A stretch of 64,000 nucleotides of DNA from Verticiella sediminum (GCF_007558815.1 NZ_VLTJ01000004.1:124001-188000); one strand, 5' to 3'; numbered from the stretch's first letter, positions 9,013-17,851 are shown. Numbers and translations: made by a program. The notes: generated from the letters alone by a model not told the origin.

Positions 9013-9023
9013 TTGATCAAAAT

Positions 9024-9042
9024 ATGCAACAAATAGTTGCAT
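9024..9042 (+). promoter_or_regulatory. Palindromic operator in the LysR/DsbA divergent promoter
   Basis: ATGCAAC-aaata-GTTGCAT, a perfect 7-bp inverted repeat with a 5-bp centre, in an AT-rich patch 12 bases from the LysR start and 68 bases from the divergent start. This is the expected place for a LysR autoregulatory site. Confidence 0.65.
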
Positions 9043-9109
9043 GTTATCGGGTTTTTGTATCAGTTTCTGTAACGTATGCTGGCGCACGACGTTACGCTGC
9101 GGAGCCAGC

Positions 9110-9757
9110 ATGGCTTCCCCTGTCCTGCACTACATCTACGATCCTTATTGCGGTTGGTGCTATGCAGCGGCCCCGTTACTCGCCGAGGCGCATACCTTGC
9201 CTGGCCTGGAGCTTGTGCTGCACTGCGGCGGCATGCTCACCGGGCCTACGCGTCGGCAGGTCGACCGCGCCTGGCGCGAATATGTGCTGCCGCACGACCA
9301 GCACATCGCCCGGCTCACCGGCCAGCGCTTCGGCGACGGCTATTTCACCGGCTTGCTGTACGACGAGGGGGCTGTGCTGGATTCCGCGCCGCCCGCGGCG
9401 GCCGTGCTGGCGGCGACGACGCTGGGGCGCGGCCACGACATGCTGGCCGCCGTGCAGCGCGCGCATTTCGTCGACGGGCAGCGGGTTGCGGCGCCCGGCG
9501 TGCTGGCCGAGATCGCCTGCATGCTGGGCCTGGACCCGGATGCCTACGCGGCGGCCTACGAGGACATGGCGGGCGTGCCCGTTATCGCCCATATCGCCGA
9601 AGCGCGCGCCCGGCTCGCCGCAGCGGGCGGCCAGGGCTTTCCGTGCGCGGTGCTGGCCGTGACGGGCCGGCCCGAGCGGCTGTTGCAGCTCGGGCCCTTC
9701 CTCGGCCGTCCCGAAGCCTGGCGCGACTACCTGGCGGCGTGCGCCGCGCAAAGATAG
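9110..9757 (+). CDS. DsbA/FrnE-family thioredoxin-fold oxidoreductase
   Basis: A 215-residue protein with the thioredoxin-fold active site YDPYCGWCYAAAP near residues 10-22 and the helical insertion typical of DsbA-like FrnE proteins. No signal peptide is visible from the chosen ATG, so it probably acts in the cytoplasm as a thiol-disulfide oxidoreductase or isomerase. The ATG at 9110 has GGAG upstream. An earlier in-frame ATG (9041) lies inside the LysR operator and is rejected. Confidence 0.85.
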   Translation: MASPVLHYIYDPYCGWCYAAAPLLAEAHTLPGLELVLHCGGMLTGPTRRQVDRAWREYVLPHDQHIARLTGQRFGDGYFTGLLYDEGAVLDSAPPAAAVLAATTLGRGHDMLAAVQRAHFVDGQRVAAPGVLAEIACMLGLDPDAYAAAYEDMAGVPVIAHIAEARARLAAAGGQGFPCAVLAVTGRPERLLQLGPFLGRPEAWRDYLAACAAQR

Positions 9758-9820
9758 CCCGGACGGCGGCACAAGGCCGCTCGCCGGGAGAGCCGCGTCC
9801 GCTCGTTCGACGGACGACGT

Positions 9821-10396
9821 TCAGGGCTCGCGCAGGGCCTCGACCTGGATGCGCAGCTCCACGTCGGGCTTGAAGCCCATGTCCAGCCCGAAGTTCAGCC
9901 CGAAGTCACCCCGGTCGAACTTGGCGCGCGCGTCGGCGCCGCACACTTCGACCTTCTCCATCGGGTGCTGCATGCACTTGAAGGACTCGATCTCGAGCTT
10001 GAGCGGCCTGGTCACGCCGCGCAGCGTGAATTCGCCCTCGACTTCCTCGGGTTCGTCACCATCGAAGTCGCTGAAGCGGCCCTTGTAGGTGGCGGTGGGA
10101 AACTGCTTGGCGTCGAACATCTCGGCGCCCTGGGCGTGCTGATTGAGTTCGTCGTTGCCGAAATCGATCGAGCTGATGTCGATCTCGATCTGCACCGTGC
10201 CTTCCTTCGCCTCGCGATCGAGCACGACGCTGCCTTGCGATCGGTTGAACTTGCCGCGCCAGACCGACAGGCCGCCCAGGTGGTCCGCCTCGAAGCTGGG
10301 ATAAGTGTGCTGCGGGTCGATCTTGTAGGTGACGGGCGCGGCCGCGGCGGTGCCGGCAAAGGTGGCGAACAGGACGCAGAGCAGGGTCTTCTTCAT
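9821..10396 (-). CDS. YceI-family periplasmic protein
   Basis: A 191-residue secreted lipocalin-fold protein. A clear signal peptide (MKKTLLCVLFATFAGTAAAA) is followed by the YceI signature (YKIDPQHTYPSFEADHLGG) and FTLRGVTRPLKLEI. Family members bind polyisoprenoids in the periplasm. Two Cys (FKCMQHP, EVCGAD) may form a disulfide. The start was set at the signal peptide; the upstream in-frame extension has no leader character. Confidence 0.93.
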   Translation of the reverse strand: MKKTLLCVLFATFAGTAAAAPVTYKIDPQHTYPSFEADHLGGLSVWRGKFNRSQGSVVLDREAKEGTVQIEIDISSIDFGNDELNQHAQGAEMFDAKQFPTATYKGRFSDFDGDEPEEVEGEFTLRGVTRPLKLEIESFKCMQHPMEKVEVCGADARAKFDRGDFGLNFGLDMGFKPDVELRIQVEALREP

Positions 10397-10746
10397 GAGG
10401 AGTTCCGTAAAAAGTTCGACTGCGGCTCGCAGCAAATCGCGCACCCGGCGGGCCGGCCGCAAGCCCGCTGGCGGCGCAGGAGGGGGCGAGGCCGGCCCGC
10501 CCCGCCGGGCACCGGTACCGGCCCCGGCGGGGGGCCAGCGCCGGCGCCAGCGGCAAAAGAGCGTCACCGCCCGTGTCTATAATTGTCGCCCGTCCGCACC
10601 GCTTCGGGTACTAACCCGGGCAATCCCTAGGCGCGTCGAATTGCGCTTATCGGTATCCTGCGCTGTTATCCGCCGGCCGCTTACGCTGGTGGCCGAGTCG
10701 CGATCCGATCCGGTCATGTTGCAGCTGGTTACCTTCAGGAGTCTTC
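10397..10746. other. Intergenic region with a candidate promoter
   Basis: 350 bp between the divergent YceI and TRAP permease genes. The left part (10440-10560) is very GC-rich with nested inverted repeats (ccggtaccgg and similar). A TATAAT hexamer at 10578-10583 is a good -10 candidate for the TRAP operon, without an obvious -35. I see no small gene here. Confidence 0.5.
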
Positions 10747-11394
10747 ATGCGATCCCTCTTAGCGTTATCGCGCCTGATCGACGCGATCAACGAACGCGTG
10801 GGCCAGGCCGTCATGTGGGTCACGCTCATCGTCGTCTTCATCAGTGCCGGCAACGCGGTCGTGCGCAAGGTCTGGCATACCAGTTCCAACGCATGGCTCG
10901 AAGTGCAGTGGTACCTGTTCGGCGCGATCTTCCTGCTCGCGGCAGGCTATACCCTGCTGCGCAACGAGCACGTACGGGTCGACATCCTCGCAAGCAAGCT
11001 CAGCCAGCGCAAGCAGATCTACATCGAGATCTTCGGCGTGCTGTTCTTCCTCCTGCCGATGGCGATCTGGATCATGTGGCTGTCCTGGCCCATGTTCATG
11101 GATTCCTATCTCACCAATGAGCAGTCTTCCAACGCGGGGGGCCTGGTGCGCTGGCCCGTGAAGCTGCTCATCCCGGTCGGCTTCTTCCTGCTCGTCCTGG
11201 CGGGGATCTCCCACCTCATCAAGTGCATCGGCTTCCTGGCGGGGCGGTGCCCCGACCCGCGCGACCGCGGCGATGGTCCGACCGCCGAAGAAGTGCTGGC
11301 GGCCGAGATCGCCCGCGAGGCCGCCGAGCGCGGCACGGGCGCCCCTGTGGACGCCATCGCCGTCACCGACACCACCCGCCAAGGCAGTCGCTAA
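10747..11394 (+). CDS. TRAP transporter small permease (DctQ-like)
   Basis: A 215-residue membrane protein with four hydrophobic segments (for example VMWVTLIVVFISAGNAVV and LLIPVGFFLLVLAGISHL). It has the DctQ pattern of small TRAP subunits, including WLEVQWYLFGAIFLLAAGYT and NEHVRVDILA. With the large permease encoded immediately after (adjacent stop and start) it should form the Na+-driven uptake channel for an organic acid. TTCAGGAG precedes the ATG. The periplasmic DctP receptor is not encoded nearby. Confidence 0.92.
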   Translation: MRSLLALSRLIDAINERVGQAVMWVTLIVVFISAGNAVVRKVWHTSSNAWLEVQWYLFGAIFLLAAGYTLLRNEHVRVDILASKLSQRKQIYIEIFGVLFFLLPMAIWIMWLSWPMFMDSYLTNEQSSNAGGLVRWPVKLLIPVGFFLLVLAGISHLIKCIGFLAGRCPDPRDRGDGPTAEEVLAAEIAREAAERGTGAPVDAIAVTDTTRQGSR

Positions 11395-13077
11395 ATGGAA
11401 TTCATCGCCGCAAACCTTGCCCCGGTCATGTTCGGGGTGCTCGTGTGCTTCCTGTTGCTCGGCTTTCCGGTGGCCTTCGCGCTGGCGGCCAACGGGATTC
11501 TCTTCGGCCTGGTGGGCATCGAGCTGGGCATGCTGACGCCGGCGCTGTTCCAGGCCCTGCCGCAGCGCGTCTTCGGCATCATCACCAACGACACGCTGCT
11601 GGCGGTGCCGTTCTTCACCCTGATGGGGCTGATCCTCGAGCGTTCCGGCATGGCCGAGGATCTGCTCGAGACCATCGGCCAGCTCTTCGGCCCGCTGCGC
11701 GGCGGCCTGGCGATCGCGGTGGTGCTGGTCGGCGCCATGCTGGCGGCGACCACCGGCGTGGTGTCGGCCTCGGTCATCTCGATGGGCCTGATCTCGCTGC
11801 CCATCATGTTGCGCTACGGCTACGACCGGCGGCTCGCGAGCGGGGTCATCGCGGCCTCGGGCACGTTGTCGCAGATCATCCCGCCCTCGCTGGTGCTCAT
11901 CATCCTGGCCGACCAGCTCGGCCGCTCGATCGGCGACATGTACCGCGGCGCCATCCTGCCGGGCTTCATCCTGGCCGGCCTGTACATCGTCTACATCGTG
12001 ATCGTGGCCTACCTCAAGCCACAGGCGGCGCCCGCGATGCCGGCCGAGGCGAGGGCCTTTCGCGAGCCCAACGGCGCCTCGGGCAACCGTTCGCTGATCG
12101 TGCTGATGCTGGTCTCGGTGGCCATTGCCTACGTCTTCAGCCGCTTCGAGTTCGACGACACCACGCCGGTCGACGAGGTCATCGTGGTCAGCCTGCTGGT
12201 ATGGGGTGTGACTGCCTTCGTCATCGCCGGCGTGAACCGGATCTTCAAGCTGGGCCTGCTTTCGCAGATCGCCGAGCGCGTGACCTTCGTGATGATCCCG
12301 CCGCTGGCGCTGATCTTCCTCGTGCTCGGCACCATCTTCATCGGCGTGGCCACGCCCACCGAGGGCGGCGCCATGGGCGCGGTCGGCGCGCTGCTGATGG
12401 CGATGGCGCGTCGCCGCATGACCTGGTCTCTGCTCAAGCAGGCCATGGACACCACGACCAAGCTCACCTGCTTCGTGGTGTTCATCCTGGTCGGCTCCAC
12501 GGTGTTCGGCCTGACCTTCCGCGCGGTGGACGGCGATCTCTGGGTCGAGCACCTGCTCATCGACCTGCCGGGCGGCGAATGGGGCTTCCTGATCGTCGTC
12601 AGCGTCATGACCTTCCTGCTGGCGTTCTTCCTGGATTTCTTCGAGCTCGCCTTCATCATCGTGCCGTTGCTCGGTCCGGTGGCCGACAAGATGGGCATCG
12701 ACCTGATCTGGTTCGGCGTGCTGCTGGCGGTCAACATGCAGACCTCGTTCATGCACCCGCCGTTCGGCTTCGCGCTGTTCTACCTGCGCTCGGTGGCGCC
12801 CAAGAAGGACTACATCGACAAGATCACCCACAAGAAGATCGACAAGGTCACTACCGGCCAGATCTACTGGGGCTCGGTGCCGTTCATCTGCATCCAGCTC
12901 TTCATGGTGGCGGTGGTCATGCTGTTCCCCCGCCTGGTGACGCACTACAAGGACGACCTGTCGCAGGTCGATCCGGACACCGTGCAGATCAACCTGGACA
13001 GCTCCTACGGCACCGATTCGTACGGCTATGGGTCCGGCAGCGACAACGACAACAACCTGATGGACAGCTTCCGCTGA
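11395..13077 (+). CDS. TRAP transporter large permease (DctM-like)
   Basis: A 560-residue polytopic membrane protein of the DctM family (VPFFTLMGLILERSGMAEDL; LMLVSVAIAYVF in the middle; EGGAMGAVGALL). Typical DctM proteins have 425-450 residues. This one has a longer central loop (about residues 200-290) and a hydrophilic tail rich in Gly, Ser, Asn and Asp (YGYGSGSDNDNN). Such long forms are common in proteobacterial TRAP systems that lack an adjacent receptor gene. The ATG directly follows the small-subunit stop, and the operon ends at a strong terminator. Confidence 0.92.
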   Translation: MEFIAANLAPVMFGVLVCFLLLGFPVAFALAANGILFGLVGIELGMLTPALFQALPQRVFGIITNDTLLAVPFFTLMGLILERSGMAEDLLETIGQLFGPLRGGLAIAVVLVGAMLAATTGVVSASVISMGLISLPIMLRYGYDRRLASGVIAASGTLSQIIPPSLVLIILADQLGRSIGDMYRGAILPGFILAGLYIVYIVIVAYLKPQAAPAMPAEARAFREPNGASGNRSLIVLMLVSVAIAYVFSRFEFDDTTPVDEVIVVSLLVWGVTAFVIAGVNRIFKLGLLSQIAERVTFVMIPPLALIFLVLGTIFIGVATPTEGGAMGAVGALLMAMARRRMTWSLLKQAMDTTTKLTCFVVFILVGSTVFGLTFRAVDGDLWVEHLLIDLPGGEWGFLIVVSVMTFLLAFFLDFFELAFIIVPLLGPVADKMGIDLIWFGVLLAVNMQTSFMHPPFGFALFYLRSVAPKKDYIDKITHKKIDKVTTGQIYWGSVPFICIQLFMVAVVMLFPRLVTHYKDDLSQVDPDTVQINLDSSYGTDSYGYGSGSDNDNNLMDSFR

Positions 13078-13142
13078 TCTTGGGTCGCGGGGTTCACCAG
13101 CCCCGCCGCCGGATGCCGCGGTTGTGCGCTTGCGCAGCCCGG

Positions 13143-13188
13143 AAACGACGAACCCCCTGTCTCTCGCGAGCAGGGGGTTCGTCGTTTT
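13143..13188 (+). terminator. Intrinsic terminator of the TRAP operon
   Basis: A perfect 17-bp inverted repeat (arms 13143-13159 and 13171-13187, loop TCTCTCGCGAG) followed by a short T-run. The stem AAACGACGAACCCCCTG also supplies A-residues for the opposite strand. Confidence 0.92.
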
Positions 13189-13273
13189 GCGCTGACTGAA
13201 CACGCCGCGCCTGTCCTACGCCGGTCCAGCAGTGCCGGCACGCTTCCCGCATTCTGTCATTCGGCTGTCATTA

Positions 13274-13282
13274 GGGTCACCC
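13274..13282 (+). promoter_or_regulatory. Weak copy of the TGGGTSAYCCA operator
   Basis: AGGGTCACCCA keeps the palindromic core GGGTCACCC and lies about 98 bases upstream of the better site at 13371-13381. The other promoters in this regulon also carry two sites 85-108 bp apart. Confidence 0.45.
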
Positions 13283-13341
13283 ATTGATGTGCGGTGCCTG
13301 GCGTCATTGTGCCGAGAAAAACCATTCCATGGCGCAAACCC

Positions 13342-13381
13342 TTGACAGCCTGCGCGGACTCCATGGAAAATGGGTCATCCA
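13342..13381 (+). promoter_or_regulatory. Promoter with overlapping operator for the Bug/porin genes
   Basis: TTGACA at 13342-13347, an 18-bp spacer and GAAAAT at 13366-13371 form a plausible sigma-70 promoter. The operator TGGGTCATCCA (13371-13381) starts on the last base of the -10 hexamer, the layout also seen at 29435-29473 and 17836-17851. Binding there would block open-complex formation, so a repressor is likely. The site is one base from a perfect palindrome. Confidence 0.7.
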
Positions 13382-13446
13382 TTAACGAGCCGAGACAAGG
13401 CAGGGATGGAGAGGGACGGTGACAAGCACAAAAAAAGGAGACCAAC

Positions 13447-14421
13447 TTGAACCCCTTCAAGCGGACCGTCGAGGCGGCGTTGTTGCTGCTAGCACTGGCC
13501 GGTACGACCGTTGCATCGGCGGCATATCCGGAGCGTCCGGTCCGGCTCATCGTGCCGTTCGCCGCTGGCGGCGGGACGGATGCATGGGCGAGATTGTTCG
13601 CGGCCAGGCTCGGCACCGAACTCGGCCAGTCTGTCCTCGTCGAGAACCGGCCTGGCGCAAATACGCAGGTCGGTGCGACGGCCGTCGCCAACGCTGAGCC
13701 TGACGGCTATACGCTGCTGTTCACGACGAGCACGCATATCCAGATCCCGTCGCTGGTACGCACGCTTCCCTACGATGTCATCAATGATTTCGCGCCTGTC
13801 GCGCAACTGGGCGCGACCGGGCTGATCTTTGCCGTCAATCCCCAGGTGAAGGCCGCCAATATGGGTGAGTTTCTGGCTGAAGCAAGAGCCGCAAAGAACT
13901 GGTCCGTAGGCACATATGCCGCGGGATCGGCAGGCGCCGTCTTCAGCCAGGCGATCTTGAAGGACGAAGGGCTGGATATACCGGTGATCGTCTACAAAGG
14001 CGAAGCCCCCGCCATTACCGACGTCGTGGGCGGCCAGACTCAGGGCGGTTTCTTCTCGGTGCCGAGTGTCAAGTCGTTGGCTCAGGCGGGCAAGCTCAAG
14101 CCTATCGGTAATCTGTCCGCCACTCGTAGCCCATCGTTCCCGAATGTTCCCACCCTGCTCGAACAGGGGTTCTCAACGTATCGATGGCCCGGCACCTGGC
14201 TCGGAGTGTTCGCACCTGCCAGGACTCCTGAAGCCGTGCTCGAACGTCTGACACTGGCGACGCAAGCCGTAGCGCAGAACGCGGATTTCCGCACTGAGTG
14301 GGCTGACCGTGATGTCGTGGTCAATTGGCGTGGCCCCGAGCCGTTCCGGCAAGAGATCCTGGCAGACATGAAGACCTGGGACGACTTGGTGCATGCCCTG
14401 GACATCAAGCCAGAGCAATGA
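13447..14421 (+). CDS. Bug-family periplasmic solute receptor (TctC-like)
   Basis: A 324-residue secreted receptor with signal peptide (LLLLALAGTTVASA), then the Bug signature YPERPVRLIVPFAAGGGTD, ENRPGANTQVGA and DGYTLLFTT. These proteins bind carboxylic acids between two lobes through Asp/Ala backbone contacts. No TctA/TctB permease is encoded in the window. AAAAGGAG precedes the ATG. It is followed after 266 bp by a porin gene and controlled by the promoter/operator at 13342-13381, which links it to the acyl-CoA catabolic regulon. Confidence 0.93.
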   Translation: MNPFKRTVEAALLLLALAGTTVASAAYPERPVRLIVPFAAGGGTDAWARLFAARLGTELGQSVLVENRPGANTQVGATAVANAEPDGYTLLFTTSTHIQIPSLVRTLPYDVINDFAPVAQLGATGLIFAVNPQVKAANMGEFLAEARAAKNWSVGTYAAGSAGAVFSQAILKDEGLDIPVIVYKGEAPAITDVVGGQTQGGFFSVPSVKSLAQAGKLKPIGNLSATRSPSFPNVPTLLEQGFSTYRWPGTWLGVFAPARTPEAVLERLTLATQAVAQNADFRTEWADRDVVVNWRGPEPFRQEILADMKTWDDLVHALDIKPEQ

Positions 14422-14687
14422 ATGCCTGGTCGAAGCGCTCGCGCGTCTCACCGGCACGCGGCCGCGCTCAGCCACGGGGCTGAATGACGTGATTGCACTC
14501 CCCTGAGCGTTGGATGATCCGAAGCCTTTCGGGGCCGGAGTGCGCATCGTTCATCTACTGATCACCGACTCGGCCGGCAGCAAGCTCGGCCGGGGCGGGA
14601 CGGTTCGCCCGCGCCGAATGTCGGGCTCAAAAACAAAAGGAGACACTTGGCGCCGCCCGCAGCCGCGGGCCGGCCCAGGCCACCATC

Positions 14688-15749
14688 ATGACGATCAAGA
14701 AAATCCTCCTGTGCGCTGTCGTTGCAGGGTCTTCAGGGCCAGCCCTGGCGACGGCGCAGAGCAGCGTCACACTGTACGGACTGGTCGATGTCAATATCGA
14801 ATCCTTCGACAACGCTCCTGGCGGGCGAAGCACGGGGATGCGTTCCGGAGGGCAAAGCGGCACCCGCTGGGGCCTGCGCGGCAGCGAAGACCTCGGCAAC
14901 GGATTGAAAGCCGTCTTTCAGTTGGAGAGCGGTTTCAGCATACGTTCCGGCCAGGGCGACGCCAGCCTGTTTCAGCGTACGGCCGCCGCGGGTCTGGCGG
15001 GAAGCTGGGGAGAGCTGACTTTCGGCCGTCAGTACACTTCGTCGTTCCTGCTCGCAACGCCGTTCGATCCGCTGGGGTTCTCGCCCCAGTATTCGCCCAG
15101 CGGCCGGCTCGTGCCGGTACGGGCGGACAATGCCGTTCGCTATTCCGGCCGTTTCGGCGGAGTTCGGGTCATGGGCTACTACGCCTTTCGAAACCAGGCC
15201 GACCAGATCTCGGCAAACGCGAGCCCGACAGGATCGGCAGGCGCCGCCGCGAGCTATGATTCCGGCGTCTGGGGTGCCGTCGCCGCATACGACCTTGTGC
15301 GCGGCCCGGTCAACAGCGCCGTGGGCGACACCGACAATTATCTCGTCGGCGCCCATGCGCGGCTCGGCGACGCCACCTTGCGCGCCATGTACCGATATCG
15401 CACGGTGGAGCAGGTGGCGGACAGCGACATCAAGAGCCATATGTACGCGCTCGCCTTCGCTTACGACGTGACCCCGGCCGCAACCGCCGAGCTCGCCTAC
15501 TACCGGGAGAAATTTCGTTCCCGCCCCGCGGGATACCTTGGCACCACCGACGATACCTGGCAGCAGTACGTGCTGCGCGGCACCTACAAACTGAGCAAGC
15601 GGACCAATCTGTATGCTCTGGCGGCCCATGCCAGGAACGGTGCCCTGAACCTCGGTTCGCATGGCGAGGCTGGAGGCCCGCCTTATACTCTGGCCGCCGG
15701 AAAGACCCATCAAACGGGGCTGGCCATCGGCATGCGGCACGCGTTCTGA
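14688..15749 (+). CDS. Gram-negative trimeric porin
   Basis: A 353-residue outer-membrane porin of the betaproteobacterial type. The signal peptide ends near ALATAQS, the mature N-terminus SSVTLYGLVDVNIES is diagnostic, and GLRGSEDLGNGLKAVFQLES follows. The last residue is Phe (GMRHAF), as needed for barrel assembly. The 266-bp upstream region holds no other gene. The position after a Bug receptor gene suggests a role in outer-membrane entry of the same acid. AGGAGA lies about 45 bases upstream, so the exact start could be debated, but the signal peptide supports 14688. Confidence 0.92.
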   Translation: MTIKKILLCAVVAGSSGPALATAQSSVTLYGLVDVNIESFDNAPGGRSTGMRSGGQSGTRWGLRGSEDLGNGLKAVFQLESGFSIRSGQGDASLFQRTAAAGLAGSWGELTFGRQYTSSFLLATPFDPLGFSPQYSPSGRLVPVRADNAVRYSGRFGGVRVMGYYAFRNQADQISANASPTGSAGAAASYDSGVWGAVAAYDLVRGPVNSAVGDTDNYLVGAHARLGDATLRAMYRYRTVEQVADSDIKSHMYALAFAYDVTPAATAELAYYREKFRSRPAGYLGTTDDTWQQYVLRGTYKLSKRTNLYALAAHARNGALNLGSHGEAGGPPYTLAAGKTHQTGLAIGMRHAF

Positions 15750-15797
15750 GGCCGAGCGGTGATGGCGGGGGCGCGCAGCCCCCGTCCCATCCGTGAT

Positions 15798-17453
15798 TCA
15801 ATCCTGCGCCTGGTTGCGCGACGGCTTCTCGAAAGGCTCCGGCGCGAGGCCACGCAGGCTGATCTGCTCGCGCAGCACGTACTTCTGGATCTTTCCGGAG
15901 CTGGTCGTCGGAAAGGCATCCACGTAGTACCAGCGCACCGGCAATTTGTAGGCAGCCAGTCTGGCGCGGCAGTGTTCATACAGTTGCGACGCAGATGGAC
16001 GTGCAAGGCCTGGTTCGAGTTTGACCACGGCGGCGACGACCTCGCCCCATTGGGTATCGGCTTCGCCGACGACTTGCGCATCCTGCACGGCGGCATGCTG
16101 TCGGAGCACTTCCTCGATCTCCATCGGATAGATGTTCTCTCCGCCACGGATGACGCAATCCTTGAGCCGACCGGTGATGCGCAGATACCCTTCATGGTCC
16201 ATGGCGGCCACGTCGCCCGTACGCAGCCAGCCATCGGCGGTGACGGCGTCTTCCACGCCGGGCGGCAACGAGAAGTAGCCGTGCATGACCTGATAGCCGC
16301 GCACCCAGATTTCGCCCGGCTCGCCGACGGGACGTACCGCGCCATTGGCTGGGTCCGCGACTTTGAGTTCCGCGCGCGGCGTCGGGCGGCCGATACTGGT
16401 GGTCTGGCGCTCCAGCGTGTCGTCGGGCGAGGTCTGGCATATCACGCCGTTGGCTTCGGTCTGCCCGTACGTGATGGTGAAGCGGCTGCCCAACTCTTCG
16501 CGCGCGCGCCGCACCAGCCAGTCTGGCACCAGGGAGCCGCCGCTCATGAGCGTGCGTAGAGAGCGCAGGTCGCGCCGCGAGCGGTCGGGGTGCTCGAGCA
16601 TGCGTATCACCATGGTCGGGACGCCATGGATGTGGTTGACTCGTTCGCTTTCGACGATGCGCAGCATGTCGCCGGCATCGAACTGCGGCTGCAGCACGAA
16701 GGTACCGCGCGAGGTCAGCGCGCCCAGGTGGCTGCCTGCGCTGCCGCCGACGTGGAACAGCGGCATTGCCGTGGCCCATACGCCGCCATTGGGAAACCCG
16801 GCGCGCTGCGCCGCGAAGCGGGACGCATTGACCAGACCCAGGTGATGCAACAACGCTCCCTTGGGCTTGCCTGTGGTGCCCGAGGTGAACTGGATCTGCG
16901 CCACGTCGGTGGGCGAGACCCGGGGCAGGGGAATGCTCGGCAGGCTTTGCGCGATGAAGTCGTCCCAGCGTGCGAGGTCATAGCATTCGCGCAGCGCGGG
17001 CAGTCGGGCACGCAGTTGTCCGACCAGGTGCGCCACGTCCACACCCCGGTAGTCATGCACATGGAACAGGCCGACTGCTCCGGAGCTCGACAGCACGTGA
17101 TGCACCTCTTCTCCGAGATACGCCGGGTTCACGGTGACCAGCACCAGGCCGGCCATGGCCGCTCCGTGCTGCAGCAGCACCCATTCGGCGCAGTTCGGCG
17201 CCCACACGGCCACCTTCTCTCCAGGCTGGAAGTGACGCAACAACGCGCGTGCCGAGCGCTCGGCAGCGGCCAGCAGCTCAGCATAGGTCCAGCGCCGGGT
17301 GGCCAGAGGCGGCCGCGGCGCTTCCACGAAGGCGGTGCGATGGGGCACTTCGGCGGCGAGCTGCCGCAACAGGTCGCCGATGGTGATGTCGATCAGAGGT
17401 TGATCGACATCACCCGGCCAATAGGATTCGGTGAGGCAGATGTCAGACGGCAT
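15798..17453 (-). CDS. AMP-forming acyl-CoA ligase
   Basis: A 551-residue member of the ANL superfamily that activates a carboxylic acid through an acyl-adenylate. It carries the P-loop-like motif QFTSGTTGKPKGALL, the YGQTEANG adenylation motif, GWLRTGDVAAMD and the hinge GRLKDCVIRGGENIYP. Near the C-terminus TSSGKIQKYVLRE holds the catalytic Lys. It resembles FadD3/medium-chain ligases. Its start overlaps by 11 bases the end of a small remnant ORF at 17443-17715, with which it shares a promoter. It is divergent from the igr-like operon at 17889. Confidence 0.93.
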   Translation of the reverse strand: MPSDICLTESYWPGDVDQPLIDITIGDLLRQLAAEVPHRTAFVEAPRPPLATRRWTYAELLAAAERSARALLRHFQPGEKVAVWAPNCAEWVLLQHGAAMAGLVLVTVNPAYLGEEVHHVLSSSGAVGLFHVHDYRGVDVAHLVGQLRARLPALRECYDLARWDDFIAQSLPSIPLPRVSPTDVAQIQFTSGTTGKPKGALLHHLGLVNASRFAAQRAGFPNGGVWATAMPLFHVGGSAGSHLGALTSRGTFVLQPQFDAGDMLRIVESERVNHIHGVPTMVIRMLEHPDRSRRDLRSLRTLMSGGSLVPDWLVRRAREELGSRFTITYGQTEANGVICQTSPDDTLERQTTSIGRPTPRAELKVADPANGAVRPVGEPGEIWVRGYQVMHGYFSLPPGVEDAVTADGWLRTGDVAAMDHEGYLRITGRLKDCVIRGGENIYPMEIEEVLRQHAAVQDAQVVGEADTQWGEVVAAVVKLEPGLARPSASQLYEHCRARLAAYKLPVRWYYVDAFPTTSSGKIQKYVLREQISLRGLAPEPFEKPSRNQAQD

Positions 17454-17715
17454 GCGCGCACGGCTGCTGAGCCGCCTCCACCTCAGCGTTGCAGACGATC
17501 CGCGCGTCCACCGTCACCACCCGGCCATGGGAGACGACCAGGGGAGTCATGTCTTTTGCGATGCCCACGCTTTCGACGGCCGCGCGATGCACGTGCGCGG
17601 CATCGCGCGGTGCTGCGATGACGGCGCAGACCACGCTGCGTGGCTCGAGCAAGGGGCGCAGACCGCTCGCGTTGTACAGGTTGCGACTGAGGTTCATGGG
17701 TACGGGAACGGTCAT
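17443..17715 (-). pseudogene. Collapsed ATP-grasp CoA-ligase gene (N- and C-terminal ends joined)
   Basis: A 90-residue open frame that reads like the two ends of a ~700-residue ATP-grasp acyl-CoA synthetase joined together. Its first part (SRNLYNASGLRPLLEPRSVV) aligns with the start of the synthetase at 29586 (SRSLYPSRELQPLFAPASIA). Its later part (TPLVVSHGRVVTVDARI) aligns with that protein's end (NPLVISDGRPIAVDALI). The whole CoA-binding, ligase and ATP-grasp body is missing. It follows the operator at 17731-17745 and overlaps the AMP-ligase start by 11 bases, so it may survive as a translated leader. An internal in-frame deletion of a paralogue is the simplest reading. Confidence 0.7.
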
Positions 17716-17730
17716 TGACAGTAATCGATT

Positions 17731-17745
17731 AATGGGTGACCCATT
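17731..17745 (-). promoter_or_regulatory. Perfect 15-bp operator palindrome, leftward promoter
   Basis: AATGGGTGACCCATT is a perfect palindrome, the best copy of the regulon motif. On the minus strand it directly follows CTAAAT, a possible -10 hexamer, and lies 16 bases upstream of the remnant ORF that leads into the AMP-ligase gene. Confidence 0.75.
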
Positions 17746-17835
17746 TAGACGCAGCCATTATGAGCGAGCCGAAAACAGGCGTCAACCGTGTGCCGGGAAA
17801 CCATTCCGGAATTTGGCTTGTGGTTGCCGATGTTC

Positions 17836-17851
17836 TAGAATGGATGACCCA
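17836..17851 (+). promoter_or_regulatory. -10 box and operator of the igr-like operon
   Basis: TAGAAT (17836-17841) is a good -10 hexamer with a weak TTGGCT at 17 bp. The operator copy TGGATGACCCA (17841-17851) starts on its last T, as at 13371 and 29463. It lies 38 bases upstream of the TTG start at 17889 and 108 bases (centre to centre) from the divergent site at 17731-17745. Confidence 0.7.

Noticed and set aside
10765-13203. Long minus-strand open frame opposite the TRAP permeases
   Set aside because: Low-complexity His/Asp/Glu/Arg-rich translation of the reverse strand of membrane-protein genes; no motif.
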